From the NCBI RefSeq assembly GCF_047663525.1, contig NC_092587.1:37067001-37131000 (forward strand): a DNA stretch of 64,000 nt, in the 5' to 3' direction. Source of the DNA: Anas platyrhynchos. Its lineage: Eukaryota > Chordata > Aves > Anseriformes > Anatidae. Shown here in pieces: positions 47,274-59,320 of the stretch; the first letter of the stretch is position 1; each line of letters opens with the position of its first letter. A model generated the notes under the pieces. That model made no database searches. It was not told where the DNA came from and worked only from the letters and a program-made list of their open reading frames with translations. A program made the position numbers and the translations under genes.

Positions 47274-50200
47274 ACCTGGTATTTATAATGAGGTCGGATG
47301 TGACTGTATCTAGTCTTTCTGTGTCCAGATCCTGCTTTTGCATGGGCTTGAGTTATACTAAGAGTGATCCAGACTCAATTTATGAATGTTGACCTGTTCA
47401 TCTGAGGTGTTTCAGTTTCCTAACCGAGATAAGAAGCTTGAAAACTGATATCCCAGAGGGAAATCAGCTGTAAAGTTGTAAACTGCAGACTACGCTAAAA
47501 GAAAGCCACCTACGGAGAAACATATCAGCACTGAACGTATTAACTATTATCACTTTACTGGAAACTCCACAACAGTGTTTGCAAAGAGAGTGTGGGGAAT
47601 TTAATGAACTCATTCATTCATGTCAAATCTTTGTAGCTTATGGTTAAAAAAAAAAATAAAAATCAAATTGTGTGTCCCTAAATACCCCTGACGGCTGACT
47701 ATGATTTGGTCAAAACACCTCTTTGGAGTGCAACTTCTTTATCCTTTGAAAATGATCAGTTTTAAAACATCAAGCCTCCTCAAATTTATTTCCATTGCCT
47801 TTTTAAAAGAAAAGCTTAACTGAATTCATTAGCTAAATTAGTTTCTGATTTTATTCCTGTATGCTGACATAAATCAAAGCATACAAAGAAATTAAAATGA
47901 CAGCATTAAACATTGATATTCTTAAATATTGATGCTCTGGCTGAATAGGATGTATGTTCAGCGCTTTATTACTTATTGGACTCTTCAATAGGTGAGCAAA
48001 GCATTTATGAGAGACTGAACTCACTCAATAAGCTGCTTGGGACTTCTGATATTTAGTGGAAAACACACACAGAATGACTGATTTGTTCTTTCATATGAGG
48101 TTTAACTATTTGGAGGGAGAAAACTGGATCAGGTTTTATGGCAGAACATTCACTGTCAGTGGATTTGCAAAGGAACATAAAAGAGTCTGTCATCTATGTC
48201 TCCTAGTGTGAGTGGACATATGACCAAATTTCATCTCACAGGGAGAAAACAAACAACAACAACAAGATTTGGAGGAAATACCGTCTGTGGTTACACGGAT
48301 CTAGCCTCCCCAGTCATTAGGGCAGCTGATGAGCCCAGGTCTTGTAGCTGCAGGAGTTTAGCCAGTCCAGCCAAGCGTAGCAGGAATCACATTGGATTCG
48401 GGTGAGAGACTGGCATAAACCAGATGTGTCCCTCCAGCTTGCCCATGCAGAGACCTCCTATGAGGTAACATCGTAGGCTAAGCCAATGCTGTAAAAATGG
48501 GCTTGTACTGAGATGTGTAATAAGTTTTTGAATATTCTGTCCCTTGAATGACTTTCTGTTTTAGAAATAAAACCATCACTGATTGCTCACTGTAGAGATA
48601 AGGGAGGTAGGTACCTCTGAGCATACAGGTGCTTGAAAATGTATGTATACAGCTTTGCTGTCTTCACCTGGAAGTAAGTAGAAAGTTCAGTGTGATTCTA
48701 TTCCCTGTAATACTAGAAATTGCCCCCAGAAATGCATGACCAAATGAGACATACATGGACATGCCGAGCTTTGAGACACGGCACTTAGCAGTAAAGCGAT
48801 CAAATTGCCAGGACATCAGTCTGCACAGGCAGCATAACATCTCTATCCCCCTGATTAGTGTCTTTTACTGCAAGAAGTACAATATTTGCTGCCTAATGCA
48901 TTCCTCTGCTTTTATTATGCTTGCCAACATTGATAGTGACTCACAGTAAAACAAAGGTAACACTTGACATCCTTCACAAACTCCCACTCATCAATTACAG
49001 ACCATAAAGCTTCAATGTTTCCATGTGGAAATCAGTGATTTTCAGTGCTGGCTTACGAGGCTAATGCACATCCTTCAGCACATAATCGGCTCAATGCTAA
49101 TAAGTTAGAAGGGCTCATGCATGGCCAGTCATGCTCAGGCAGCAGCTTATTCAAGAAAGCTTCTATTTTGGGAACAGCTGAAACATATAAAGACTTCACA
49201 GGTTACCTCCCAAATGAGTCTCATCACTGCAAATACCCGTGGATGGCGCCTGTGAAGTAGGGCAGTGAGAAGACAGTAACAAAACTGACTGTGGTGATTA
49301 TGGAAATTTCTGTCTGCATAACTCTTGTGTAGAGGCCGAGGTGGTGGTGCTGCTTGGCCACGCTGTGCCTGGGTGTATGTTGGGTTGGCTGCACACCATC
49401 AGGATGGGATACGTGTCCCCTGAAGAAGTCTGGCTGTATTCAAGAGCTCTCACAGAGCATCTCAGAGCCAACCCAATGGACATGGGGCTGACGAAGATGC
49501 CTTGCTTTGACTGTCACAGAGTGAGACAGGTCCTCTGTGTTTACAAGGTGCTTTTCTCTGCAGCAGCTGGGAGCTGGGTGGAGGAAGGTTTCTGTGCCCA
49601 TGGCGTGGGTGTGTGTAGACATTTCTCATGCCCCTGAGCAGTGGTCTGTGACATGCCGTGCCTTTGCTGGCAGAGGGGCTGGGGTTAGAAGTCAGCAGCT
49701 GTCTGTGTGAGGTCTCAGATGAGGTGTGCGTCCTCTCAGGAGGAGTTACGAATGCTCACCTTTGTGCTCTCTCATTTGCTGGCTGTGCCTGAAATGAAAT
49801 GCAAGTTTAAACCACCATCCACTGCCAAAATCTGGCTGTATCACTGCCAGGCATTTGGGTTTTGCCTTTAGCCCACCTGCAGAGCTGTAGGACTTTACCC
49901 AACACATTGCATAGGCCAGCTTTGTGCCCCTTGACAGCCAGTACCATAGTAAAGCCTTAAAATCCATCTGCGTTTCTGTGCCTGTCCCCTGAGATTCTCT
50001 TGTGCCTTCTGTCTTCCCTGGAGGCTGCTTGGAGGAGTGCTTGGCACAGCCCTGATGGAGTAGTGTAAGCTGGCAAGGCACAGATTTCCCAGAGAAATCA
50101 TGCTTGGGGTGTGTGCCTGGCAAAAGAGGTGTTGATCCCACAAGTGCGTGCGAGCCGGAATGTGGCTGTTTTCCAGAACACCTCCTCAAAGCCGACATCT

Positions 50201-50279
50201 GGCCGGCAGGGCTCCAGGATGCCACCCAGGGAAACCAGCTGGAGCCAGGTGTGAAGACCTGGAGGAGCAGCAGAGGGTC
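47274..50279. other. Non-coding unique sequence
   Basis: Mostly AT-rich to 49 kb, with almost no open frames over 60 codons, then more mixed composition with overlapping frames up to 159 codons (49,746-50,225, minus). None has a recognisable domain. Minor simple repeats are an A-run at 47,646-47,656 and an ACA run at 48,251-48,264. Confidence 0.6.
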
Positions 50280-50329
50280 TGTTCTCTGAGCTGAAACTCA
50301 TGCAGAGTTGTGTTCTCTGAGCTGAAACT
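50280..50329. repeat. 31-bp tandem duplication
   Basis: TGTTCTCTGAGCTGAAACT at 50,280-50,298 recurs exactly at 50,311-50,329. The 12 bases between complete one 31-base unit. Confidence 0.92.
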
Positions 50330-52448
50330 GGTCTTCATCCTTGCAGAAGTAAGATCTCTGAAGTATCTCACGGGTTGCCTCTCTGGGATTGCCTCCCTGA
50401 ACAGGATTCCTCAACAATGCTGTTCAATGCACCTGCCGCTGCAGCATAGACAGGTGTTTCTTGAGCAAGACAAAAGCCTGCACCATTTTATGATGCCTCT
50501 CACTCCAAACTCAGGAAGCTGCTGTCACCAGAAACACATCTTGTTCCTCGGGATTTCTCTCTTCATGCAGCCCTCCAGCTCCTGAGGTGTTTCAATAAAC
50601 ACTGAGCCTCTGGCCGTGATTTCTAAGGAAAGCAGGGTGTGTAGCCATGAATAATGGAGCTGCTCGGGTTCCCCATTTCATTTATGATTTTAATCCTGCT
50701 GCCCATTTTCCTTCCATTGAATGAGAGAGTTTCTCTTTTCATTGCAAGTGAGGAAATAAAATCTTCCATCCTGTATTTTACTCCAGATAAAGATCAATCT
50801 TCTGACTTTTCTCCTGCCTAAGACTACTGTGGAGCACCAGCCAGGATTTCTGTCTTCCCTTGCCTTCTTTGGGTGAACTCAGGTCCTTTGCTCTTGGCCC
50901 TGACTTTCATCAGTGCTCTTCCCAGCTTTCCAGCTCCTCCACAGGCTGCTGCACTTGTTCTACTTTAACCTACTTGTCCAGAAATCCATAATGCCTAGCT
51001 AAACTTCTAAAAAGATACTTAAAGCCTTTTTAAGTCCTTATAGTATTTTTTCATTTCATATATCCTTCACTCGGCAGTGGAAAAATCCAAAGTATAAAGC
51101 CATGCTTTACAGAAGAGCTATGATTAATTGATGTTCTAAAGATGCTTTGAATGAATCTATGCAAAAGTCACCTGGTTCAAACCTCTCTATAAAACTGTAT
51201 TAACTTGGGGTGAAACTCTGTTCAGTTGTGAGTTATAAGGCGGGTTTATGGGTTGTTGTTTTTGTTGTTGTTGTTGTTGTTATTGTTTGTTTGGTTTTGG
51301 GGACCTGAAAAAACTCAGTACTTTTACATGGCTTTGACACAAGACCTTGAAAGTCAGTAGGTGCAGAGAAGTTGCAGTTTGAGGTTTTGGAGTGGTAAGA
51401 AAGCCGACAGAGCTGAGAGCAGCTGGCAAGTAAAGTCCCGGAGGTGTGAAGTATGCAAACCCAGACAAGTCTGTGCTGCACCTGTGAGCTGGGTGCTCTT
51501 GCACACTGCTGGTCTTGTCACTGCTGGCTGAGAGGGAGGAGAGGGAGGTGATGGCTCCAGTCCTTGCTGCAGTGCAGGCATGCTGCCAGGAGAATATCAC
51601 ATCCCTGGGCTACACCAGCACTCTCCACCTCTAAGCTCTCAGATGGCATCCCAGAGGCCAAATAGTCCAGGGACCCCCAGCATCCTGGTTTTGGAGCTGC
51701 ATGGGAACAGAAAATGTGTGACAGCAAGGGTGAAGTTCTGGGACGGCTGGGGTCTGCTGTCCCATCAGTGTGCTCCCATCCAGCTGCAGTGTCCCAAAAC
51801 AAAGCACAGCAGGGCTACTATCATCTCTCCTCCCTGTCTGCCTTTTCCTAACACTGACACATGCCCCGGCACACCTGCTGGTGCTGGAGGGCTGTGTGAA
51901 GAGGACGGGGTGGTGTGATCTGGGGGCAGCACTGTCTTGTTTCCACATGTGCCATGGGACACAGAGCCCTGCTCTGGAGGCAGCTGAGATGCAGCTGGCT
52001 TGCGATGCTCAGCACGTCAGAGCTGAGCACAGTGAGTGTGATGTTCATCTTCAGGTGGGGCCTCATCCTGGCTCCTGTCTCACCAGTGCAACAAAGGTGC
52101 TTGGGAAGGCTTTGGGCAGGAAGAGGATCTGTGACACCTTCCAGGATGAGCAACAGGGCTGCAATTTCTTGCTGTAAGGTGAAAAATGGCATCAAAAGCC
52201 TAGTAGATCTGGGCTGTCTGCTCTTCCCTTTCCCCTTTGCCTTCATCATTCCTGGTGGCAAGCCCTGACATCTTGCAGCAAGCCACAGGGTTGTCCCCTT
52301 CTTTCTTTGCTCACAGTGCGTGACACAACCAGACTGGTCCTGGCTGCACTTTTTAGTTGCTGCTTTAGCACATGCCCAAGCAGTAAGAGAAAGATACTGA
52401 TCCTGTGTAGACAGTGGCTGGGATGCATTTTGAAATTATGATTTCCCC
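50330..52448. other. Non-coding unique sequence
   Basis: Between 51,480 and 52,270 the composition is GC-richer, and six frames of 90-137 codons overlap on the two strands, none with a known domain. A (TTG)n repeat lies at 51,252-51,290. No gene is called. Confidence 0.6.
51252..51290. repeat. (TTG)n trinucleotide microsatellite
   Basis: About ten TTG units with small interruptions (TTTT, TTA, TTTG). Confidence 0.92.
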
Positions 52449-52545
52449 TTACATAAGCTAACATAAATTCCTGTAACATAATATAAGGCAACACAACATA
52501 TAATGTAATAACAAAATAGGACACAAATAACATAGTATAGCAACC
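52449..52545. repeat. Decayed ACATA-rich microsatellite
   Basis: ACATAA or ACATA occurs repeatedly (ACATAAGCTA, ACATAAATTC, TAACATAATATAAGG, ACACAACATATAATG, ATAACATAGTATAG) with about 10-12-base spacing. It looks like an old ATAAC/ACATA-type tandem array that has accumulated substitutions. Confidence 0.6.
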
Positions 52546-55500
52546 ATTTATATGCACCTATGATATATAACAATGTCTCCTTGCCCTGTGCTGTTTTGGG
52601 CACAGAGACTTAAGGGGCAGAGAGGCTTTTTTGCACTAATACCAGCTGGGTACTTGCAGTTCTTGTTGACCCCCACCATCAAGTCCCTCAAAACCACAGT
52701 GTGCTGTGCACTGAGATGTTATCTGTGGCACAATGGTTCCTTCCTCAAGGTACAAGGGAAAGAAGTTTTATTCATGAGTGGTTTGCTGTTCTTTTTACCC
52801 CTTGGATTGCTACTACTCAGATTCAGCCAGACCTACTGGTGTTTCTGCAACTTCATGGGCAAGGGGGGAAAATTACTTTGTGTGAGCATACACATGAAGA
52901 TCAGCTGTGTTTAATTTCAGTGTGGAACCTTGTCTGCCACTGTCATTTCTTTTATCAGAAAGTACTGTAGGTAAAATGAACAATAGGAACAAATACAAAG
53001 ATGCTGGATGATGGAAGAGGTCAACTTCAAGCACCTTAAGGTGGCCCACCATGCCAAAAAAGTTGTCCATGTGGCAGCATAGCCAGCTCCCCAGCTGTGT
53101 GCCATGAGTACAACAGCACCACCTCTTGCTCTTCAACTGCTGCAGCTTCCTCACCAACAGCCTGCTCAAGCAAAGCAGAGGGATGCTGAAATCCTGAACT
53201 CCTATGAGGAACCAACATCTGCTCCAGCCTAACATTAAAGCACATATCTGAACCAAGAGGAGCCCGTGGTCACTTATGTTCAAGTTGAAGGAAAGACGTT
53301 TTACCTGGAAATCCACCACCCACCACTACACAGGTGAGAAGGAAGTATGAAGAGAAACACAAAATGTGAAAAAAAGTGAATGAAAATGTAAAGTAGAAAT
53401 AAATACAGGAGGAAATAAAAAGGAAAATTGAAAGAGAATAAAAAGTTTCACGATAAAGAAAATGCCTATCTTTATTTTATCTCTGCTCATGCCAGTCCAA
53501 GTGTGGGAGTAGTTCTCAGAAGATGATCTCCTGCATTTAAGTGGGCTGTAAAATGTAACAGTAGAAAAAAAGCAGCACTAACCTCTGTTTGCAAGGGCAG
53601 GTGTGGAACTTCAGTCCTGAAGCTGGGATGCCTCTCCATCTATTGGCTTGTCCAGGTGAGCTGTGTCTGCAGGTGGAGTAAGCAAAAGGGATGACAATTT
53701 TCCTGTTCATGAAATCTGAGTACAAACATCACCTCTTTTTCATTCTGGGAGAGTTCAAGGCCCCCTGATGTAGTGCTTCTGCTATGCAGTATTGAGATGT
53801 TTATCTGTTATGGTTTCAGGACACATGCAAACGATAAGCTCTGCTCCAAATTTCAGGCCTGCACAAGACTGGAAGCGGTATGTGGCCCCCAAATCCTCAC
53901 TGTAGGGCACAGGAGTTTTGGCTTCACCTTTGTTCATCACTAAATAGCAACCTGAGAGGAAGCTGAGCTGGGCTGGGCTGGATTCCTCAAAGGTGAGTGA
54001 CTTTCATGTTTTACATAATATGCATTTACAAAAAAAAGCGCCCTTGGGGTTGGATCAGTGCCACCTTCTGTGAAAAGCCCTTGGAAAACTTGCTTTGGCT
54101 CATCAGGGAAGACCATATTGGATACTGTCAGCACATTAAACTCCTCCTGATGCGGAGGCAAGAGGGAGAACACTCTTGGCAAAGCTGTTGCTTGTTTCAG
54201 CTAAGGAACGTAGTAAACAACCCTAAATAATTACACCTCTGAGAAGAGATTTGAGATGAAAATATGAGGATTTTCACCAAAAGAGAAACAAATGCAATTT
54301 GTATGCAGAGAAAGATGTTCAGCTTTACAGAGACTGAGGTCTGGGCTGCATGGCATGCTGTTTGAGGCCCTGTCAGAGGAGATTAGTTGTTTCATATAGT
54401 AATCATCACTAGCATCCTAATGGATTAAAAATACCCCTCTCACCTCCACAATGGAATATTTTGGATCAACATGACTTGTCTTAAAATAACTCAGCTCAGG
54501 GCCCTTGCACTTCTATCAGATACACAGGACACCCTGCAAGAGGCAAAACCTGGCCCTGCCTCTTACCTCCAAGAATGATTAAACAATATTTTTCAAGAGG
54601 GAGAACTGAACCAAGGTGGTTTTTTGAAGCTGCTTCCAACTGAGACGTGAGCTCTGGGTGAATGAGTGTGACTAGGTGGTGTGATAGCTAGGGCAATTTC
54701 CATGAATGATGCTGATCAGGAGTACAATTTTTGAAAGTAAATTTGACAAGGTGCTGAATTCCTCATAGACCAAGGTTAAGGAGATGCTACCATCAACTCC
54801 ACAAGCCCTGCCATCTTTCCCCTCAGAGTCAGAAGTGTGTTTTTTTTTCTGGTGGATATGTCTGGTGCCATATTAATATGTTAGATTTAGGAAAGTGAAA
54901 AAATAAATGCAAACTTGAAATGGAAATTCTAGCCAGTCTATTAATGTGGTAGTTCACTGTGATCCAGATCTCATTAGTAGCACTGCATTGCAGTTATAGT
55001 TACGCTGCACTGGCTGGACTGTCAGAGCCATCAAGGAACAAAAACCTCTCCCTTTTCCCCTTTTTTTTCCCCCCAGTGAATTTTCAACTAGACCTGAGGA
55101 GCTGCAGTGCTTGTAGAAAGCAGCCCCTTGTCTCCACAAGGTAGCTGGTAGGACCTGTAGTTCACTGTCCTCTTATGCTAGCTTTCCAACCACATCCAGT
55201 AGGTTTCATAACTGCAGAGGAACATCCAGTGTACCTGCTTGCCAGGACAGAGCAGCAGCTTACAACAGGATTACTTGTCTGCAGGTTGCATCCTTCGGTG
55301 GCTGGCCAGAGGACTTTACATCAGCTGCATGCAGACTGTTGGAAAGGACCTGGTGGGATTTGTGCTAAGAGCACACCCAGGAAAGCAGAGTTCACACACA
55401 TCAGCCTCAGCATCCCCAGGCCAGTTGCCTGAATAGGAATCTGCTTCATTTTTCAGCTGCTGACATCCTCAATAATTTTGTTTTCAGTTCTTAAAATACC

Positions 55501-58149
55501 TTTCAGTTGTCTCTCTCTAAGAAAAAAAAATCTATGTAATGCATAGGATTTTGAGAGACAACACGAGGAAATGTTCCTGTTGTCATTTCCTCTGTCTGGC
55601 TGCTCTTTGTCTTATGTTAAGCAAAGACAGAAAAAACAACATGGAATTTAAAGATGGATTTCAAGCGAGCAGAGAGAATTTGAAGGCTCTGGCACAGGTT
55701 TTAAAAACCTAGCTTTGTCTTTGGAGTGGGTTTTTGTATTAGCTTTTTGTGGATATGCAGAAGAGTTCGTGGATATGCGTTTCATAGGGTTTAAAATGTG
55801 CTCCTCATGCAACGACACCCCGAGCTTAAAGCTGACAGTCTGCAAATACCGATGAGCTCCCCGGATTAACATCGCTCTCTGTTCTGAGTGTACACGAGGA
55901 ATGGGTTTTCTAGCTATGTGCTTGGCATGTGGCACTCTTTAGGGCAGAAAATGGGTTTAGAGCTGCACAGTTTAGCTTTGCAAATGCAGATTGGGTTGTT
56001 TATAGGTTTGGCTGTTTGACTTGTGCTTACAACTATATCAGCTCCCCACAATAAGCCTGCTTGAAATGTGTCCCTGGCAGTCAACTGGGCATTTCTAATC
56101 AAGCCTGACTCTGGAGCTACTTCCACACCCCAAAGGGATTACACTATCACAAATCACTGTGTACCATTTCCAAATGGTGTAATTGCTGGATGGCAGCTGG
56201 AGGAAATGCTGCCTGCTTCCTAATTTATAGAGATTGAAAAGTCATTTGTTTAAAGGAGAATTAGCTCTCTTTATCATCTGAAAAACAAAGTATTTTATGG
56301 CAATCTAAATATGTCAGAGAATTAGCATGCTGACATGAAACAAGGCAGAAAATGCTAAGAATTTTGGAAGACTTGTATGCTATTTTCAGTTTTGTACAGA
56401 TTTTCCTGTGGGTCCTACAACAACCGGTCCTCCCACCTATTAAATGCCTATAATGTTATAATTTTACCTCCTTTTGAGGTCTACTGGAAAGCTTTACCCT
56501 TCAGTGTCTGCAAAATATTTTGAGATTCCCAATGTAGTTCGTTCTCTAAATGTAAAATATGCATTATTCATCCCCTTTTAAAATAGATTTCTGATTTAAG
56601 GATTATCTTGCAAGCAAAATGCAACTGAAATGAACAAGTTAGTATTTATGCTTTTCACAAATCCCAAAACCTGGGGAACTTCATTCTTTTCAGACTTTGC
56701 AGGATTTTCACTTTATTTAAGGTCCAGTTGATTCAGACCTCTCAGAAATCTGACTGCAATCAGCTCTCAATGAGCCAGCTACACTGGATATAGATCCACC
56801 AGTGTGGATATTTGCCTGATTAATTTGGTATTCGACTTATCTGGGGAGCGTATTAGCCCAGATTAATACATTCAGCTCCATGCAGGGTCAGCCAGGGTAT
56901 CTCTGCACAATAATCCCACTGTGCTCTGGAAACTGGTTTTGCAGAGAGTTAGCTCATGTCTAGAAGGACTTATCATTGTGAATCATCCTTGGATCTATGA
57001 GCTCCAAGCTAGCTACAGGTTCCTCCCTCACATCAGCCTCTGGGAGGCTTATCAGCCCAGGTATGTGCAGTGGGAATTATCAAATGTGCATTTCCACGTA
57101 AATAAACAAGTCACCCCAGAGCTCACTCTGCCAGGGCTGCAATACAGTGACACCAGAGGACGTTGGCACCAGAGAACTAGCTCAGTACACTAGACCTCAT
57201 AAGATTTGCAGTAAATTTTCACATAAAAAAGAAAAGGTTGAGAAAGAGACAGGTTAAGAAATGAAAGTTTGTTCATATTCTCACCTATAATGGCTTAATA
57301 TGTTGGAAAAAAAAATGACAAAGCCTCCACAGGCAGCCCTGCAGTAATGCATGGATTACCAACTGGGAAGTTCATCATGCCACTGGTCTGGCTGAGCTTG
57401 GCAGCATCACAGGTTTATCTTTTCACACCCAGCTGCTCTTTAATGGCCTCACAAGCAGGCTATATTGGCCCCACACTTGTCCTCCCAGCTGCCAGCCTTT
57501 GTTAGATGTCCAGGTGCTCTCTTTGGCAGGTGACCAGGGCAGGGGAATAGACAGCTTCTTTCTCTCTTAGAGACACTGCCTTCCCAGCACCAAATCTTGC
57601 TTTGGTCTGCCAGGCAACCCACTCCTTTCTAGACATTTTGCAGTAGCTCCTTTGCTTATAACTCCATTCAAAAATGCTCTTAACTATAACTGCAGGTAGA
57701 GATGCAAACTTGGAGGGTTGCCCTGTTTTTTCTGATTGTCTAGCACCGATGATGTTCGTCTTTGAGTGCCCAGAGCACTGGAAGAGGCCATGCCTTGAAG
57801 CTGGCCAGTGGCAACATCTCTTGGCTGCTCATCTCTTCCACACTTCTGCTCTACAAACTAGACTGCTGATACACCTAGGGTTAAAATAGTCCTTCTCAAA
57901 TAAAGAGAGAGAGTGTGATTTTTTCACTGGCAAAATTGCATCGACACAGTTTACAGGCTGACCTCAGCAACTGTACTTATATGTGTGGGAGAGGGCTAAG
58001 TGTGGATTGAGGGCAGGAAAAAGTGTCAGTGAAACAGGGTAGAGAAAGACAGAGAGGCAAGATGTGCTGTGAGGCAGGAATTTCTTACATAACATCCAGA
58101 CAAAACCCAAACACTAAGGTGCAACGCAGTTTCAAAACAATTAACAGAT
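52546..58149. other. Non-coding unique sequence
   Basis: No gene is recognised. A 148-codon minus frame (52,873-53,319) and a plus-strand frame with three stops over the same DNA were both examined and rejected. AT-rich stretches at 56,140-56,900 contain several TAATTT/AATTAG cores and TGCTGAC, and could be conserved non-coding DNA. A short hairpin lies at 55,565-55,592 (GAGGAAATG / CATTTCCTC). Confidence 0.6.
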
Positions 58150-58860
58150 ATTATTTAAAAACTGGAAAGCAGCAAAATTCTTGCATTTATTTAAGAAGAG
58201 GAAAGGAAAACTGGGAAAACTATGGATCCACCAGCCTCGATTTAATTTCTGGAACATAGAAGCGTGCTATCTATAAGCACCAAAAACCACAACCCATATG
58301 GATTTCTTAAGAATGAAGCATGGCAGAGTTACCTCATTTTTCTTCCCAGGCAGTGCAAGAAGCCTGATGGAAAACAGAAAATCAAAAGATGTCAGATAAC
58401 ATAAGTGTGGTAGGGCTTTTGACCCCTTGTTTCCCCTGGCATTTTTAAAATCAGACTGTAGTAACGTGTTCTTGGAGCCACTATAATGTTGTTGCCTAAC
58501 CTGCACTCAAGAAATAATTATCAGAGATTTAGTGTCAAGCCAGAAGATTGTAACAAATGAGGGTTCAGAGGTCTGTATAAAGTCCAGGGCATACCAGTAT
58601 TTTCTATAGTGCTTGAGATGCTGGAAAAGGGAGAATAGGTACTAAGGGGCAGCTGGTATGTAGCCAGGAGGGACTGCAAGCACTTTGAAGGAAATGCCTG
58701 GACTTCAATGTAAGTGTGACAAATTGGAGAAATGGTGTGGAAAAGTAGGAAGCAATTCTATATGAAGAAGTGCAAAGTCAGATCAGCATGTGTCAGCAAT
58801 GGTTTACACAGAGGTGAGTTGCCTTGTGCCTGCAGGGATGGACAGGTGACCTACCAGGGT
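58150..58860 (+). mobile_element. Ancient CR1-type LINE fossil (ORF2 reverse-transcriptase region)
   Basis: Successive blocks in sense order match the DNA of CR1-class ORF2: AAACTGGAAAGCAGCAAAAT, TTTATTTAAGAAGAGG and GGGAAAACTATGGATCC (the region before the reverse-transcriptase motifs), then GGATTTCTTAAGAATGAAGC with AGAGTTACCTCATTTTTCTT, AATAATTATCAGAGATTTAG with TGTCAAGCCAGAAGATTGTA and GGGTTCAGAGGTCTGTAT, GCAAGCACTTTGAAGG, and GACAAATTGGAGAAATGG. Blocks around the catalytic YxDD region (about 58,615-58,665) are poorly preserved. All reading frames are broken. The order and spacing of many blocks make the call firm, although the copy is far older than the other CR1 copies here. It may belong to an early amniote CR1 lineage. 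Confidence 0.75.
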
Positions 58861-58905
58861 TTCTCACAGCTTTTGCTTTTCAGTAAGAAGATATTTTACA
58901 CTGGA

Positions 58906-58983
58906 AAAGGAAGGAAGGAAGAAGGAAGGAAGGAAGGGAGGGAGGGAGGAAGGAAGGAAGGAAGGGAGGGAGGGAGGGAGGGA
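58906..58983. repeat. Polypurine (GGAA)n/(GGGA)n tract with G-quadruplex motif
   Basis: A 77-base run of only G and A on the plus strand alternates GGAA blocks with GGGA blocks. Five GGG runs, each separated by one A, occupy 58,964-58,982, fitting the G3N1-7 quadruplex pattern with single-base loops. A weaker block with three GGG runs lies at 58,936-58,946. Long purine runs of this kind can also form triplex (H-) DNA. Confidence 0.95.
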
Positions 58984-59240
58984 ATGGTCCTGTCCCCAAG
59001 GTGTTAATGGTCAATGCAGATGACGGAGACAAAATGACAAGTATAAAAGAGAGACAGCCTGAAGGCAAGGCTCAAAACATTATCCAGATCTCCTGAACCT
59101 CTGTCTGCTGATTCACCCCCTGATAAATTGCTTTGAACTAATAGAGGTTTTGACTGGCATTTAATTCAGTGCACGTTTAGTAGATAGGTCTCTGTTGCTG
59201 AAATCTCTGTAACTGGTGTTATAGATGGCAATAGACACAA
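58984..59240. other. Short unique spacer
   Basis: Nothing recognised between the polypurine tract and the AAAAT array. Confidence 0.6.
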
Positions 59241-59320
59241 ATAAAATAAAATAAAATAAAATAAAATAAAATAAAATAAAATAAAATAAAATAAAATAAA
59301 ATAAAATAAAATAAAATAAA
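59241..59320. repeat. (AAAAT)n microsatellite, 16 units
   Basis: Sixteen uninterrupted pentamer units with no imperfect flank. It is the cleanest of the three AAAAT arrays. Confidence 0.97.

Noticed and set aside
52995..53335. Possible processed pseudogene (plus-strand frame beginning MMEEVNFKHLKVAHHAKKVV)
   Set aside because: The frame has three in-frame stops in about 110 codons and I could not link it to any protein. The overlapping minus-strand frame of 148 codons is equally plausible by chance.
53327..53345. HYTGEK reading, like a zinc-finger linker
   Set aside because: No C2H2 cysteine-histidine pattern on either side; chance.
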